Source: an uncultured Oscillospiraceae bacterium (GTDB taxonomy: Bacteria; Bacillota; Clostridia; Oscillospirales; Oscillospiraceae). From it: a stretch of DNA of 64,000 bases. This document shows positions 9,317-17,400 of the stretch, one piece after another. The first letter of the stretch is position 1. The number at the start of each line of letters is the position of its first letter. The translations under genes were made by a program, and so were the position numbers. The notes under the pieces are model-generated. The model was not told the origin of the DNA. It saw only the letters and a program-made list of their open reading frames with translations, and searched no databases. Location of the stretch: the NCBI GenBank assembly GCA_944385035.1, contig CALWVV010000001.1:186001-250000 (forward strand). The letters run 5' to 3'.

Positions 9317-9400
9317 GCGTTTTTTTACTTTTTTTCTTCTTTTTTCCGTCCTTTCTGGAAAAGAGGTGAACGATCACCGGATTTTCCCGCCGATTGCCTG

Positions 9401-9429
9401 TTGACAAGGGGAAAAGCTGGTGATATAGT
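9401..9429 (+). promoter_or_regulatory. SigA promoter of the thrS T-box transcript
   Basis: TTGACA (9401-9406), 17-nt spacer, TATAGT (9424-9429). The spacer AGGGGAAAAGCTGGT is nearly the same as that of the tRNA-Ser promoter at 26545. Confidence 0.88.
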
Positions 9430-9435
9430 ACCACT

Positions 9436-9692
9436 TGAAAAAAGCTTTGACGGAGAAGAGGCCGCAAAGCGCACCCAGAGAGGGACGCCCTGTGCTGAAA
9501 GCGTCCTGTGTCGGGATGCGGCTGGTACCACTCCTGAGCCGTCCGGGAAAGAACCGGGCCGGGCCCTCCCGTTACAGAGGTCACAAGCGGCAAGAGGTCA
9601 AACGCTTCTTGCAAGCAGGGTGGAACCGTGGTGCGTATCATAATTATTTGTACGCTTCACCCCTGAAACAAACTCAGGGGTGAAGCGTTTTT
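9436..9692 (+). ncRNA. T-box riboswitch, threonine-specific, upstream of thrS
   Basis: The leader senses uncharged tRNA-Thr and controls read-through into thrS. Visible parts are Stem I with the AGAGAGGGA and GCTGAAAG segments (near 9475-9501), a specifier ACC (Thr codon) at 9527-9529 followed by ACTCCTGAG, the conserved T-box AGGGTGGAACCGTG at 9617-9630, and a terminator with a 15-bp stem (9652-9666 and 9674-9688) and a T tail. Uncharged tRNA pairing to GGAACC would favour the antiterminator. Confidence 0.93.
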
Positions 9693-9726
9693 CTTTGCCC
9701 CAACAATCAGAAAGGAGCAATTTATT

Positions 9727-11526
9727 ATGTCTGAAGAAGTCAAAAATGAGTTTACCTTTGAAAACCCCGAATACCGCAAGACCTATTGGCACACCTGTTC
9801 CCACGTGCTGGCTCAGGCCATGAAGCGCCTGCACCCCGAGGTGAAGCTGGCCATTGGCCCCGCCATTGAGAACGGGTTCTATTACGATTTTGACACTCCC
9901 CGTCCCTTTACGCCTGAGGATCTGGAGGCCCTGGAGGCCGAGATGCGCAAGATCTGCAAGGAGAAGCTGAAGCTGGAGCGCTTTGAGCTGCCCAGGGCAG
10001 AGGCTTTGAAGCTGATGGAGGAGAAAGAGGAGCCTTACAAGGTGGAGCTCATCAACGACCTGCCCGAAGATGCGGTCATTTCCTTCTACAAGCAGGGCGA
10101 TTTCACCGACCTGTGCGCCGGTCCCCACCTGGATTCCACCGGCCGCATTAAGGGCAACGCCATCAAACTCACCAGCGCCACCGGCGCCTATTGGCGTGGT
10201 GACTCCAGCCGCAAGATGCTCCAGCGCATTTACGGCGTGGCCTTCCCCAAGAAGGACGAACTGGACGAGTACCTGGCCAAGCAGGCCGAGGCCCTGAAGC
10301 GGGACCACAACAAGCTGGGCCGTGAGCTGGAGTACTTCACCACCGTGGACGTGATCGGCCAGGGCCTGCCCGTACTGCTGCCCAAGGGTGCCCGTGTGGT
10401 CCAGCTGCTCCAGCGCTGGATCGAGGACACCGAACAGAAGCGCGGCTACCTGCTGACCAAGACCCCCCTGATGGCTAAGCGGGACCTCTATAAGATCTCC
10501 GGCCACTGGGACCACTATTTGGACGGCATGTTCATCCTGGGCGACCCCTATGACGAGACCAAAGAGTGCTTCGCCCTGCGTCCCATGACCTGTCCCTTCC
10601 AGTATCAGGTGTTCCTGAACCGCCAGCGCTCCTACCGCGAGCTGCCCATGCGCCTGGGTGAGACCTCCACCCTGTTCCGCAACGAGGATTCCGGCGAGAT
10701 GCACGGCCTTATCCGTGTACGTCAGTTCACCATCTCCGAGGGCCACCTGATCCTCCGCCCCGACCAGCTGGAAGAGGAGTTTAAGGGATGTCTGGATCTG
10801 GCCAAGTACTGCCTGGGTACCCTGGGCCTGCTGGACAAATGTACCTTCCGTTTCTCCCAGTGGGATCCCGCCAACCCCAATAATAAGTACGAGGGCACCA
10901 AAGAGCAGTGGGAGGAGGCCCAGAGTGTCATGGCCCAGATTCTGAAGGATCTGGACGTGGAGTACTCCGTGGGCATCGATGAGGCCGCTTTCTATGGCCC
11001 CAAGCTGGACATCCAGTACAAGAACGTCTACGGTAAGGAAGACACCCTGGTCACCATCCAGATCGACATGCTGCTGGCTGAAAAGTTTGGCATGTACTAC
11101 ATCGATGAAAACGGTGAGAAAAAGCTTCCCTACATCATCCACCGTACTTCCATGGGCTGCTATGAGCGCACCCTGGCCTACCTCATTGAGGAGTACGCCG
11201 GCGCTCTGCCCACTTGGATGGCCCCTGAGCAGGTTCGCTTCCTGCCCGTCACCGACCGCGCCGGCGATTACTGCGCCGACCTGGCCGGCAAGCTCAGCGA
11301 CCAGGGCTTCCGCGTGGAAGTGGATTACCGCAACGAGAAGATCGGCAAGAAGATCCGCGAGGCCACCATGGAAAAGGTACCCTATATGGTGGTCGTGGGC
11401 GACCGGGATATGGAGAACGGCACCGTCTCCGTCCGGCACCGCTCCGGCGAGGATCTGGGGGCCATGTCTCTGGAGGAGTTCGCCGCAATGCTGAAGAACG
11501 AAGTGGATAACAAGATCATTAAGTAA
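9727..11526 (+). CDS. thrS: Threonyl-tRNA synthetase lacking the TGS domain
   Basis: Charges tRNA-Thr. The 599-residue protein starts directly at the editing domain (HTCSH near residue 22, matching the HSAAH zinc-type motif; CAGPH near 132), then the class II catalytic core (RPMTCP, RVRQF, and motif 3 near TSMGCYERTL) and the anticodon-binding domain (about 500-599). The usual N-terminal TGS domain of about 60 residues is absent: the ATG at 9727 follows GAAAGGAGCAA and the T-box terminator closely, leaving no room for more coding. The T-box leader gives its regulation. Confidence 0.96.
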   Translation: MSEEVKNEFTFENPEYRKTYWHTCSHVLAQAMKRLHPEVKLAIGPAIENGFYYDFDTPRPFTPEDLEALEAEMRKICKEKLKLERFELPRAEALKLMEEKEEPYKVELINDLPEDAVISFYKQGDFTDLCAGPHLDSTGRIKGNAIKLTSATGAYWRGDSSRKMLQRIYGVAFPKKDELDEYLAKQAEALKRDHNKLGRELEYFTTVDVIGQGLPVLLPKGARVVQLLQRWIEDTEQKRGYLLTKTPLMAKRDLYKISGHWDHYLDGMFILGDPYDETKECFALRPMTCPFQYQVFLNRQRSYRELPMRLGETSTLFRNEDSGEMHGLIRVRQFTISEGHLILRPDQLEEEFKGCLDLAKYCLGTLGLLDKCTFRFSQWDPANPNNKYEGTKEQWEEAQSVMAQILKDLDVEYSVGIDEAAFYGPKLDIQYKNVYGKEDTLVTIQIDMLLAEKFGMYYIDENGEKKLPYIIHRTSMGCYERTLAYLIEEYAGALPTWMAPEQVRFLPVTDRAGDYCADLAGKLSDQGFRVEVDYRNEKIGKKIREATMEKVPYMVVVGDRDMENGTVSVRHRSGEDLGAMSLEEFAAMLKNEVDNKIIK

Positions 11527-11530
11527 GACC

Positions 11531-11563
11531 AATGGGGCGGCACAAAACCTGTGCCGCCCCATT
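11531..11563 (+). terminator. Hairpin downstream of thrS
   Basis: AATGGGGCGGCACA (11531-11544) pairs with the complementary arm 11550-11563, a 14-bp GC-rich stem. The T tail is weak, so termination would rely on the stem strength. Confidence 0.6.
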
Positions 11564-11576
11564 CAATCTGATGATA

Positions 11577-12092
11577 AGAACAAAAAGAAATGACCCTTGA
11601 CTGCCCGTTTCGTAATCCGCTGCAGCCAAGGGTCATTTCTGTTCGCTCTTATTATCTAACATCATATGGTTACCTCCATTTCTATTGGATACGCTTCACA
11701 GCCTGTTCCATTCAGCAACTTGAATTTCACTCATACAACCGGTTCTTTTGCCGTTATTACGACTTCTTTTCCTCAAATGTGAGGTCCTCTTTGGTTGGGG
11801 GATTCCGTTTTTGCTGTTTGGTTCCTGCTGCTTGGCGCTGCCTGTCTTCCCGTATGCCGGTCAGCTACATTGGGTTCTACTGGGAGATGATATCGTGGAC
11901 CGCGAATCTTCTTGGAAGTTTATTCTTTGAATGCTTCTTGATCGTCGATGTTCTACGCTTGCGTAATTCTTCTCCTCGTTCCCTCTCTAACTGCTTGCTT
12001 GGTCGTTTATTCACTTCAATTTTTTAGATTCGACCTTGCATAACGGGTTCAGGCGCTGGGGCTTTTACTTGTACATTGGACTCATCCTTTCT
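11577..12092 (-). other. Unassigned transcription unit, possible structured RNA
   Basis: About 700 bp separate thrS from the DUF2461 gene. Within it, a minus-strand promoter (12099-12127) and a minus-strand intrinsic terminator (stem 11627-11640 with 11586-11599, T tail beyond 11586) define a transcript of about 510 nt. No long frame is convincing: the best is a basic 45-codon frame from a GTG near 12009 (VNKRPSKQLERERG...) without a ribosome site, and a 10-codon frame at 11665-11633 that does have GGAGG. Local hairpins such as GGTCG/CGACC and CCTCA/TGAGG are present. It could be a long non-coding RNA, small peptides or gene remnants; I do not recognise the family. Confidence 0.45.
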
Positions 12093-12098
12093 GGTTAT

Positions 12099-12127
12099 AA
12101 TGTACCACTTTCCCTCATTTTTGTCAA
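12099..12127 (-). promoter_or_regulatory. Promoter of the unassigned minus-strand unit
   Basis: On the minus strand TTGACA (12127-12122), a 17-nt spacer and TACATT (12104-12099). The -35 is perfect; the -10 matches 4 of 6. Confidence 0.65.
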
Positions 12128-12202
12128 CTCTTTTTGTTTGTTTTTGTGCACAAAAAACTAGCGCATTTTTTGACTGCCTTACTAGCTAAATAAAGTAAAT
12201 GA

Positions 12203-12231
12203 AATCCCCGGAGAAAAATCCTCCGGGGATT
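12203..12231 (-). terminator. Terminator of the DUF2461 gene
   Basis: AATCCCCGGAG (12203-12213) pairs with CTCCGGGGATT (12221-12231), immediately past the stop codon of the minus-strand gene. Confidence 0.75.
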
Positions 12232-12234
12232 CGC

Positions 12235-12912
12235 TCACATATGCTCAGGGATGGGATCACCGGGCAGTTCCCGGAACCAGCGGTATTGGGGGACCAGTGA
12301 CTTCCAGCCCTCCAGCACCTTGTCGGCCAGCTCCGGCGTAAAAAACACCCCTTCACAGTTTTCATCCCTGCAAAAACTAATCTGCCGGCGGTTGTACCAG
12401 GGATAGAGCAGCGCTCCTGGGTCACCCTTGGGCCGCTTGTACATTTCCCCCTCCAGTTGGAACTCTCCCCGGCGGTTCACCTGCCGTGCCAGCTTTTCCA
12501 CTGGCTTTGGGTCCCGGTCGATCCGGGCACGGAGCTTTGCCATGGTCAGCGGTGTGGGGTCCCAACAGCCCATGCCGTAGCTGTAGCGCTCGGCAGCCAC
12601 TTCAAAAAAGAAGCAGGGGATCGCGCTGTCGTGCTCTCCGGGTCTGCGCAGGGAGAACCACAGGTGATCCTTATAGGGCCCCCGGCCAAAAAGCCGCCGG
12701 GCATCCCGGTAAATCCGGCTCACCTTGCACTCCAGCTCCAGCTTGGGGTAGGCCTGGGTCATGGCCTGGGTCAGCTCTGCTGCCAGGGCCCGAGTAGGAG
12801 CATCCACATAGGTGAGAAACTCCTCCTTGTGCTGTAAAAACCAGCTTCGTTCGTTGTTGAACCGCAGGTTCCAAAGAAAATCAATGGTCTGCTGGGTATA
12901 TCCTTCAAACAT
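12235..12912 (-). CDS. DUF2461 domain protein
   Basis: A 225-residue cytoplasmic protein of unknown function. It has the family hallmarks: the opening FEGYTQQTIDFLWNLRFNNER with HKEEF, the central SRIYRDARRLFGRGPYKDH block with conserved Arg and Lys, and an aromatic-rich C-terminal half. GGAAAGG lies 7 nt before the ATG. It follows the VanW-family gene by 24 bp on the same strand, so the two probably share a transcript. No enzymatic activity is established for the family. Confidence 0.85.
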   Translation of the reverse strand: MFEGYTQQTIDFLWNLRFNNERSWFLQHKEEFLTYVDAPTRALAAELTQAMTQAYPKLELECKVSRIYRDARRLFGRGPYKDHLWFSLRRPGEHDSAIPCFFFEVAAERYSYGMGCWDPTPLTMAKLRARIDRDPKPVEKLARQVNRRGEFQLEGEMYKRPKGDPGALLYPWYNRRQISFCRDENCEGVFFTPELADKVLEGWKSLVPQYRWFRELPGDPIPEHM

Positions 12913-12936
12913 AGGACTGCCTTTCCTTGAAACGTA

Positions 12937-14844
12937 TTACGCCCGGATATCTTGGCTGGGGACACCTGCCATAGGGTCCTCGTTTTCCCCTTCATTGTTG
13001 GAAGGGATGACCGGGTCGGTAGAGCCATCCGGCTGTTCCGACGTGCCTGTACCGGGGCCTGTGGTAGCACCGGGGTCGGTGGTGCTCCCAGGGTCGGTAT
13101 TGGTCCCAGGCTCAGTGGTAGTGCCGGGATCCGTGGTGGTCCCTGGATCCGTCGTGGTTCCGGGATCTGTGGTGGTCCCAGGGTCGGTGGTAGTACCGGG
13201 CTGCGGGGGCACACCGTTCACCCAGGTGGCAGGATCACCGTCGGCAGGGTTATAGAGGATGGTCTTGGGGCGCATCTTGTACACACTGACTCCCATATCC
13301 TGCTTTTCCACGAGGTTGCCATCCTTGTCGAAAATGCTGCGGTAGGCCTGGGCCTTCAATCCGGTATAGGGATTCTGTACCGCGTCCACCTTCGTAGTCC
13401 CCCGTGGAATGGTCTCATCCGGCTGATACACGGTGGTAGGTGCCTGCCAGTCAAACGCGTAGCTCTCAGGAACGGCGTAGACACCCTCCTCATTGGTTCC
13501 GTAGATCCGGCAGATCAGCAGCTCCTTGTTCCCCTGCCACTCAGGGGCAATGGTGACCTTGATGGGATAGTCGGTATTGTTTTTAAAGCGGAAATCCGTC
13601 ACACCGTAGTACACGGTAGCGTCCATACCCACGGGGACATAGCCTGTGTTATAGCCGTGGTTGTACCGCTCCACCACCTCAAGGGCACTGTGGAGCAGGG
13701 CATAGTAGATGGTGGAAGAAGTCTGGCATACGCCGCCGCCCACCTCTTCTACCGTCTTGCCCCCGGAATATACCGTGGCGGACTTATAACCCATGGAAGC
13801 CGAGCGGCTTCCCGTCTGACCGTTAAAGGAAAAAATCTCCCCCGGCATAATAACGGCCCCATTGCAGGCCTCCGCGGCCAGCTTCACGTTGAATTTCCGG
13901 TTGGCCGTTCCGGTGAGGACTGTGCTCCCCTCGCCCAGTACATCCCGGAAAAGTTTTCCTTCCAGGCTCTCCTTTGTGTCCTTGGGCTGGGTGAGGGTGA
14001 CAGGGATGGAGAAGGTCTCTCCCTCTCCCGCCTGGTCATAAGCACTTTTCAGCTCCTGCACGTCGAACTCCACACCCACTACATGGTCGCTCACTGCAAA
14101 GGTCTCCGGGTCCATCACGGCACTTTTGGGCTCTGCCGCCAGCTCCTGGTGGATGGCGTTAAAATCAGGCTCCTGAGGCGGGGTCTCTTCCACAGGAAGC
14201 TCCTCCTGGCTGATGATCAGCCCCTCTCCCTGGCTTTCCCACTGGGCGATGGCCTCCTCAAAGCCCTCATAAACCGTGGTCAAAAGCTGGTCCTTCGCCA
14301 CAGAAGCACCGCTGCGTCCCTTGGTCATAGTCAGCCGGTCTCCCTCGATGGCATAGGAGGCCTGGGTCACATTTCCCACATCTTCCTCCACCTGACGCAC
14401 CAGATCCGTCACAGCCTGGGGCTCGTCAGTTCCCCACGCTGGCTCTGCCCGACGGGATATTCCCGCCAAATGCGCCAGGTAGCTGCCACCCTGGAGAAAG
14501 AAATTCCCCCGTCCCTCCTGCCATGCGGCCCGTGCGTTGTCCGCACTGCTCAGGTTCATATCGGCCAGGCTCAGGGTATAGTTCTGGTACTGATAGGCCA
14601 GGGCCAGCTGAATGTTTTCACCATTTTTCTCCAGGCCCTCCTGCAGCGCAGTTTCGGCCTGGCCTTCAGTCATGCCGGATACATCCACCCCCAGCACAGA
14701 CACGTTGGGGAAAATGGTATTCACACTCCCCACCCAGGCGCACAAACCCAAATAGGACGCCAGCACAATTCCTGCTGCCGCCCCTATGACGATCCATATC
14801 TTTTTGCCCCCATTGGGCTTTTTTTCCAAACGCTGACCTTGCAT
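12937..14844 (-). CDS. VanW-family protein with repeat-rich C-terminal tail
   Basis: A 635-residue membrane-anchored extracytoplasmic protein. Order: short basic cytoplasmic N-terminus, one transmembrane helix (about 15-35), putative peptidoglycan-binding modules (about 45-330), the VanW domain (about 335-480, with EIFSFNGQTG and GGGVCQTSSTIY), a G5-like segment, and a Pro/Gly/Thr tail of PGTTTD hexapeptides encoded by 18-bp tandem repeats at about 13050-13205. Relatives include B. subtilis YoaR. The ATG at 14844 is preferred over a frame opening 111 nt further out, whose extra residues do not look coding. It probably acts at the cell wall; biochemical function is unknown. Confidence 0.88.
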   Translation of the reverse strand: MQGQRLEKKPNGGKKIWIVIGAAAGIVLASYLGLCAWVGSVNTIFPNVSVLGVDVSGMTEGQAETALQEGLEKNGENIQLALAYQYQNYTLSLADMNLSSADNARAAWQEGRGNFFLQGGSYLAHLAGISRRAEPAWGTDEPQAVTDLVRQVEEDVGNVTQASYAIEGDRLTMTKGRSGASVAKDQLLTTVYEGFEEAIAQWESQGEGLIISQEELPVEETPPQEPDFNAIHQELAAEPKSAVMDPETFAVSDHVVGVEFDVQELKSAYDQAGEGETFSIPVTLTQPKDTKESLEGKLFRDVLGEGSTVLTGTANRKFNVKLAAEACNGAVIMPGEIFSFNGQTGSRSASMGYKSATVYSGGKTVEEVGGGVCQTSSTIYYALLHSALEVVERYNHGYNTGYVPVGMDATVYYGVTDFRFKNNTDYPIKVTIAPEWQGNKELLICRIYGTNEEGVYAVPESYAFDWQAPTTVYQPDETIPRGTTKVDAVQNPYTGLKAQAYRSIFDKDGNLVEKQDMGVSVYKMRPKTILYNPADGDPATWVNGVPPQPGTTTDPGTTTDPGTTTDPGTTTDPGTTTEPGTNTDPGSTTDPGATTGPGTGTSEQPDGSTDPVIPSNNEGENEDPMAGVPSQDIRA

Positions 14845-14941
14845 AACTCCTGTACCCCCCGGACATTGGGAAGAAAACGGTTCCTTCCCCTCTACCTTTT
14901 TCAAAGGGAATTTTTCTTTCCTTACACTCTCACAATTTTGT

Positions 14942-14970
14942 ATTATAGCACCCAAGACTACCCCTTACAA
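14942..14970 (-). promoter_or_regulatory. Promoter of the VanW-family gene
   Basis: On the minus strand TTGTAA (14970-14965), 17-nt spacer, TATAAT (14947-14942). The 315-bp gap 14845-15159 otherwise holds only the upstream region of the divergent XpaC-like gene, with a possible TAAACT -10 at 15124-15129. Confidence 0.75.
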
Positions 14971-15159
14971 TTACAGAATAGTTACAACTCTGGAAAGGGC
15001 TGGAATCGAAAAACAGCCATTTACTTTTTCCCTTTGCCGCTGTATGATAGTATTCAACGAAACGAAACTATATCTTTACTAAATTTTAAGGCAAAATCAA
15101 TTTCATTTGGAATTTTTTATGCTAAACTAAATGCAGCATTCCATGAAAGGGGAACCATT

Positions 15160-16338
15160 ATGTCCAATCCTTCCAGCCAATCCGGCCGAGGCGGCGATCC
15201 GATTTACTGGCTCATCGCCATCGGCCTTCTGTTTACCGGCTTTGCAGCGCCAGTAGGCATTGTTATGATTGTGCTAAAGCTCCTGGGGGGTAAAAAACGG
15301 GGCCGCCACCCCTATTATAGCCAGCGCCAGCAGCCGGAAAATATGGGAGCCCGCACCACCGCCTCACAGGAATCATTTTTTCAGCAGGAAAACGCTCCAA
15401 AGACCGCTTACGCCAAACAGAAGAGCCGACAGGCCCCTGTTCTCCTGCAAGAGCTCTCCAAGCAAGGAAAGCGGCTGACCCGGATCGGCGCCATCATTTC
15501 CGCCGTGCTCGCCTTTATCCTCCTCGCTTCCCTGTCCGACGCCGCCTATTGGCTCTTTAACGGGGAGTTCTCCTGGTTTCTCCAGGATACGCTGGATATG
15601 CTCCCCTTCCTGTGCGGATTGGGAGGCAGCTTGGGCTGTCTCTGGGCCGGGCTGCGTAAGCAGAAGCAGGCGGGACGCTACCGTAACTATCTGGCTATGA
15701 TCGGCAGCCACGCCTCCATCTCCATCTCCGCTCTGGCCTCCGCCACGGGGAGCTCCCCCCGCCAGGTACGGGACGACCTGGAGGATATGCTGGAGGAAGG
15801 GCTGTTTCCCGGAGGATTCCTGGACTTAGGCGGCGACCGGCTTGTGGTGTCCGGCGATGGACTGGAGGACACTCCCCAGCCCAAGGAGGAGCCCAAAAAG
15901 GAGCCTGTCCCCCAGGATGCGGAAAACGCCATTCTCTCTGAGATCCGGGCAGTCAACGATGCGGTGGACAACGAGAAGCTGTCCGGGCAGATTGACCGCA
16001 TCGGTGTCATTACCGCCAAAATTTTGGAGTATCAGCGCAGCCATCCGGACAAATCCCCCCAGCTGCACAGCTTTTTGAGCTACTACCTGCCTACCACCCT
16101 GAAAATTCTCCGGGCCTATGGCCAACTGGAAGATCAGGAGATATCCGGTGCCAACATCACCGCCGCTATGAATCGCATTGAGGGGATGATGGATAAGGTA
16201 GTGGAAGGCTTTGAAAAGCAATTGGACCAGCTTTTCCAGGGAGATGCCATGGATATTACCGCCGATGTGGAGGTACTGGAGCGGATGCTGGCCAAAGACG
16301 GGCTCTCCGACCGGCAAGGGCTGACTCTGGAGCTGTAA
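15160..16338 (+). CDS. XpaC-like (5-bromo-4-chloroindolyl phosphate hydrolysis family) membrane protein
   Basis: A 392-residue protein with one N-terminal transmembrane helix (about 15-38), a low-complexity linker, two further hydrophobic helices (about 110-165), a winged-helix-like segment SISALASATGSSPRQVRDDLEDMLEEG (about 190-220), an acidic/proline linker, and the helical C-terminal domain typical of the XpaC family (about 250-380). Family members were named from hydrolysis of a phosphatase dye; real function is unknown and it may be tied to toxic-anion-resistance-type partners, none of which is adjacent. The frame is open far upstream, but AAAGGGG before the ATG at 15160 and the hydrophobic start mark the true beginning. 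Confidence 0.75.
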   Translation: MSNPSSQSGRGGDPIYWLIAIGLLFTGFAAPVGIVMIVLKLLGGKKRGRHPYYSQRQQPENMGARTTASQESFFQQENAPKTAYAKQKSRQAPVLLQELSKQGKRLTRIGAIISAVLAFILLASLSDAAYWLFNGEFSWFLQDTLDMLPFLCGLGGSLGCLWAGLRKQKQAGRYRNYLAMIGSHASISISALASATGSSPRQVRDDLEDMLEEGLFPGGFLDLGGDRLVVSGDGLEDTPQPKEEPKKEPVPQDAENAILSEIRAVNDAVDNEKLSGQIDRIGVITAKILEYQRSHPDKSPQLHSFLSYYLPTTLKILRAYGQLEDQEISGANITAAMNRIEGMMDKVVEGFEKQLDQLFQGDAMDITADVEVLERMLAKDGLSDRQGLTLEL

Positions 16339-16354
16339 CCCCTTAACAAAACAA

Positions 16355-16394
16355 GACCGCCGCGGAAGGATTCCTTCCGCGGCGGTCCTTTTTG
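16355..16394. terminator. Terminator after the XpaC-like gene
   Basis: A 15-bp perfect stem (16355-16369 with 16373-16387, loop ATT) followed by CCTTTTTG; a strong intrinsic terminator that may also serve the converging CBS gene. Confidence 0.9.
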
Positions 16395-16404
16395 TGTAAT
16401 CGCT

Positions 16405-16848
16405 TCACCGGGAAAAGGCGCACTCATTCTCCTCCCAGGGGCTGCTTTCTGTCTTTGGCACAGTGAGCTTGCGGATGATATTCTGCCGGGTCACGATGCC
16501 CACAAAGGCTCCCCGGTCATCTACCACGGGGATAAAGCTCTGCTGCAGCGCCCGGTCCAGCAGTTCCCCCAACGTCACATCCACACGGACCGCAGGATTG
16601 AACGCGGGGCGGAGTACATGGCGCAAAGGCAGCTTTTCCTTTGCTTTCAGACTGTTGTTCTCCTCATCCAGCAGGCACCAAAGAAAATCACCCTCGCTGA
16701 CCGTACCGATGTACCGACCGTCCCGTGCCAGAACAGGGATGGCGGTATAGCCGTAATACCGGAGTTTTTCCAGTCCCTGGCGAATGGTAAAATCTTCATA
16801 GAGGTAAGCTACGTTTCCCTTGGGGGTGAGCAGTGAAATGACATTCAA
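16405..16848 (-). CDS. CBS-domain protein
   Basis: A 147-residue protein made of two CBS domains (about 10-62 and 75-130; YTAIPVLARDGRYIGTVSEGDF and QSFIPVVDDRGAFVGIVTRQNI are the strand-helix cores). Tandem CBS pairs bind adenine nucleotides and usually sense energy state or second messengers. No catalytic domain is attached. GGAGG precedes the ATG by 11 nt. It is the last gene of a thyA-folA-CBS run, which may hint at nucleotide sensing around folate metabolism, but that link is only positional. Confidence 0.85.
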   Translation of the reverse strand: MNVISLLTPKGNVAYLYEDFTIRQGLEKLRYYGYTAIPVLARDGRYIGTVSEGDFLWCLLDEENNSLKAKEKLPLRHVLRPAFNPAVRVDVTLGELLDRALQQSFIPVVDDRGAFVGIVTRQNIIRKLTVPKTESSPWEENECAFSR

Positions 16849-16888
16849 AACAATTCCTCCGAGCGTTTGATTGACCGCGCAGGTCCCT

Positions 16889-17365
16889 TTAGGTCCGGCG
16901 GTAAGTCACATAGTGGAATTTCACACCCTGTTCCTCCAGGACCTCTTCCTCCTCCGCCACCGTCCAGGCCGGATCTTCGTCCAGGTTGGGGAACCAGCAG
17001 TCCGCCGGCCAGGAGGCCTGCAGCTTGGTCACATAGACAGTGTCACACCGGCCGAGCAGTTCCCGGTACACACTGGCGCCCCCGATAACAAAGGCGTCCT
17101 CCTCCACATGCTCCAAAAGCTCCTCCATGCTGTGGTAAACCTCTGCCCCCTCGGGAGCAAAGTCCGGGTTCCGGGAGAGAATCAGGTTGCGCCGCCCCTT
17201 CAGAGGCTTTCCTCCTGGAAAGGTGGCCAGGGTCTTGCGGCCCAAAATCAGGGAATGGCCCATGGTCAGGGCCTTAAATCGCTTCAAATCGGCAGAAATA
17301 TAGATGAGCTGTTCTCCATCCTTTCCGATGCCCCAATTCTCATCCACCGCCACGATCATGTTCAT
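16889..17365 (-). CDS. folA: Dihydrofolate reductase
   Basis: Reduces dihydrofolate to tetrahydrofolate with NADPH, closing the cycle opened by thymidylate synthase. The 158-residue product has the expected NMIVAVDENWGIGKDG start, the LILGRKTLATFPGG cofactor loop, and the FVIGGASVYRELL motif. GGAGG lies 7 nt before the ATG at 17365. It sits 35 bp downstream of thyA. Confidence 0.95.
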   Translation of the reverse strand: MNMIVAVDENWGIGKDGEQLIYISADLKRFKALTMGHSLILGRKTLATFPGGKPLKGRRNLILSRNPDFAPEGAEVYHSMEELLEHVEEDAFVIGGASVYRELLGRCDTVYVTKLQASWPADCWFPNLDEDPAWTVAEEEEVLEEQGVKFHYVTYRRT

Positions 17366-17400
17366 TGCCGTTCCTCCGTAATTCCTAACTTCGAATTCCC

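Noticed and set aside
9598-11562. A 654-codon minus-strand frame opposite thrS
   Set aside because: It is a shadow of the codon bias of thrS, which has all class II synthetase motifs, a T-box and a ribosome site; the antisense product has Leu/Gln/His-rich composition without domain.
11590-12027. A 145-codon plus-strand frame in the unassigned region
   Set aside because: Rich in Phe, Ser, Arg and Cys without pattern, no ribosome site, and opposed to a minus-strand promoter and terminator; more likely antisense to an RNA.
13050-13205. Tandem repeats considered as a CRISPR-like array
   Set aside because: The 18-bp units are in frame and encode PGTTTD in the VanW-family tail; there are no spacers.
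12952-16338. A 3.4-kb plus-strand open frame that would give a 1128-residue protein
   Set aside because: Only its last 392 codons (from 15160) have a ribosome site and a protein-like sequence. The first 2.2 kb is the mirror of the VanW-family gene, whose domain matches and promoter are clear.
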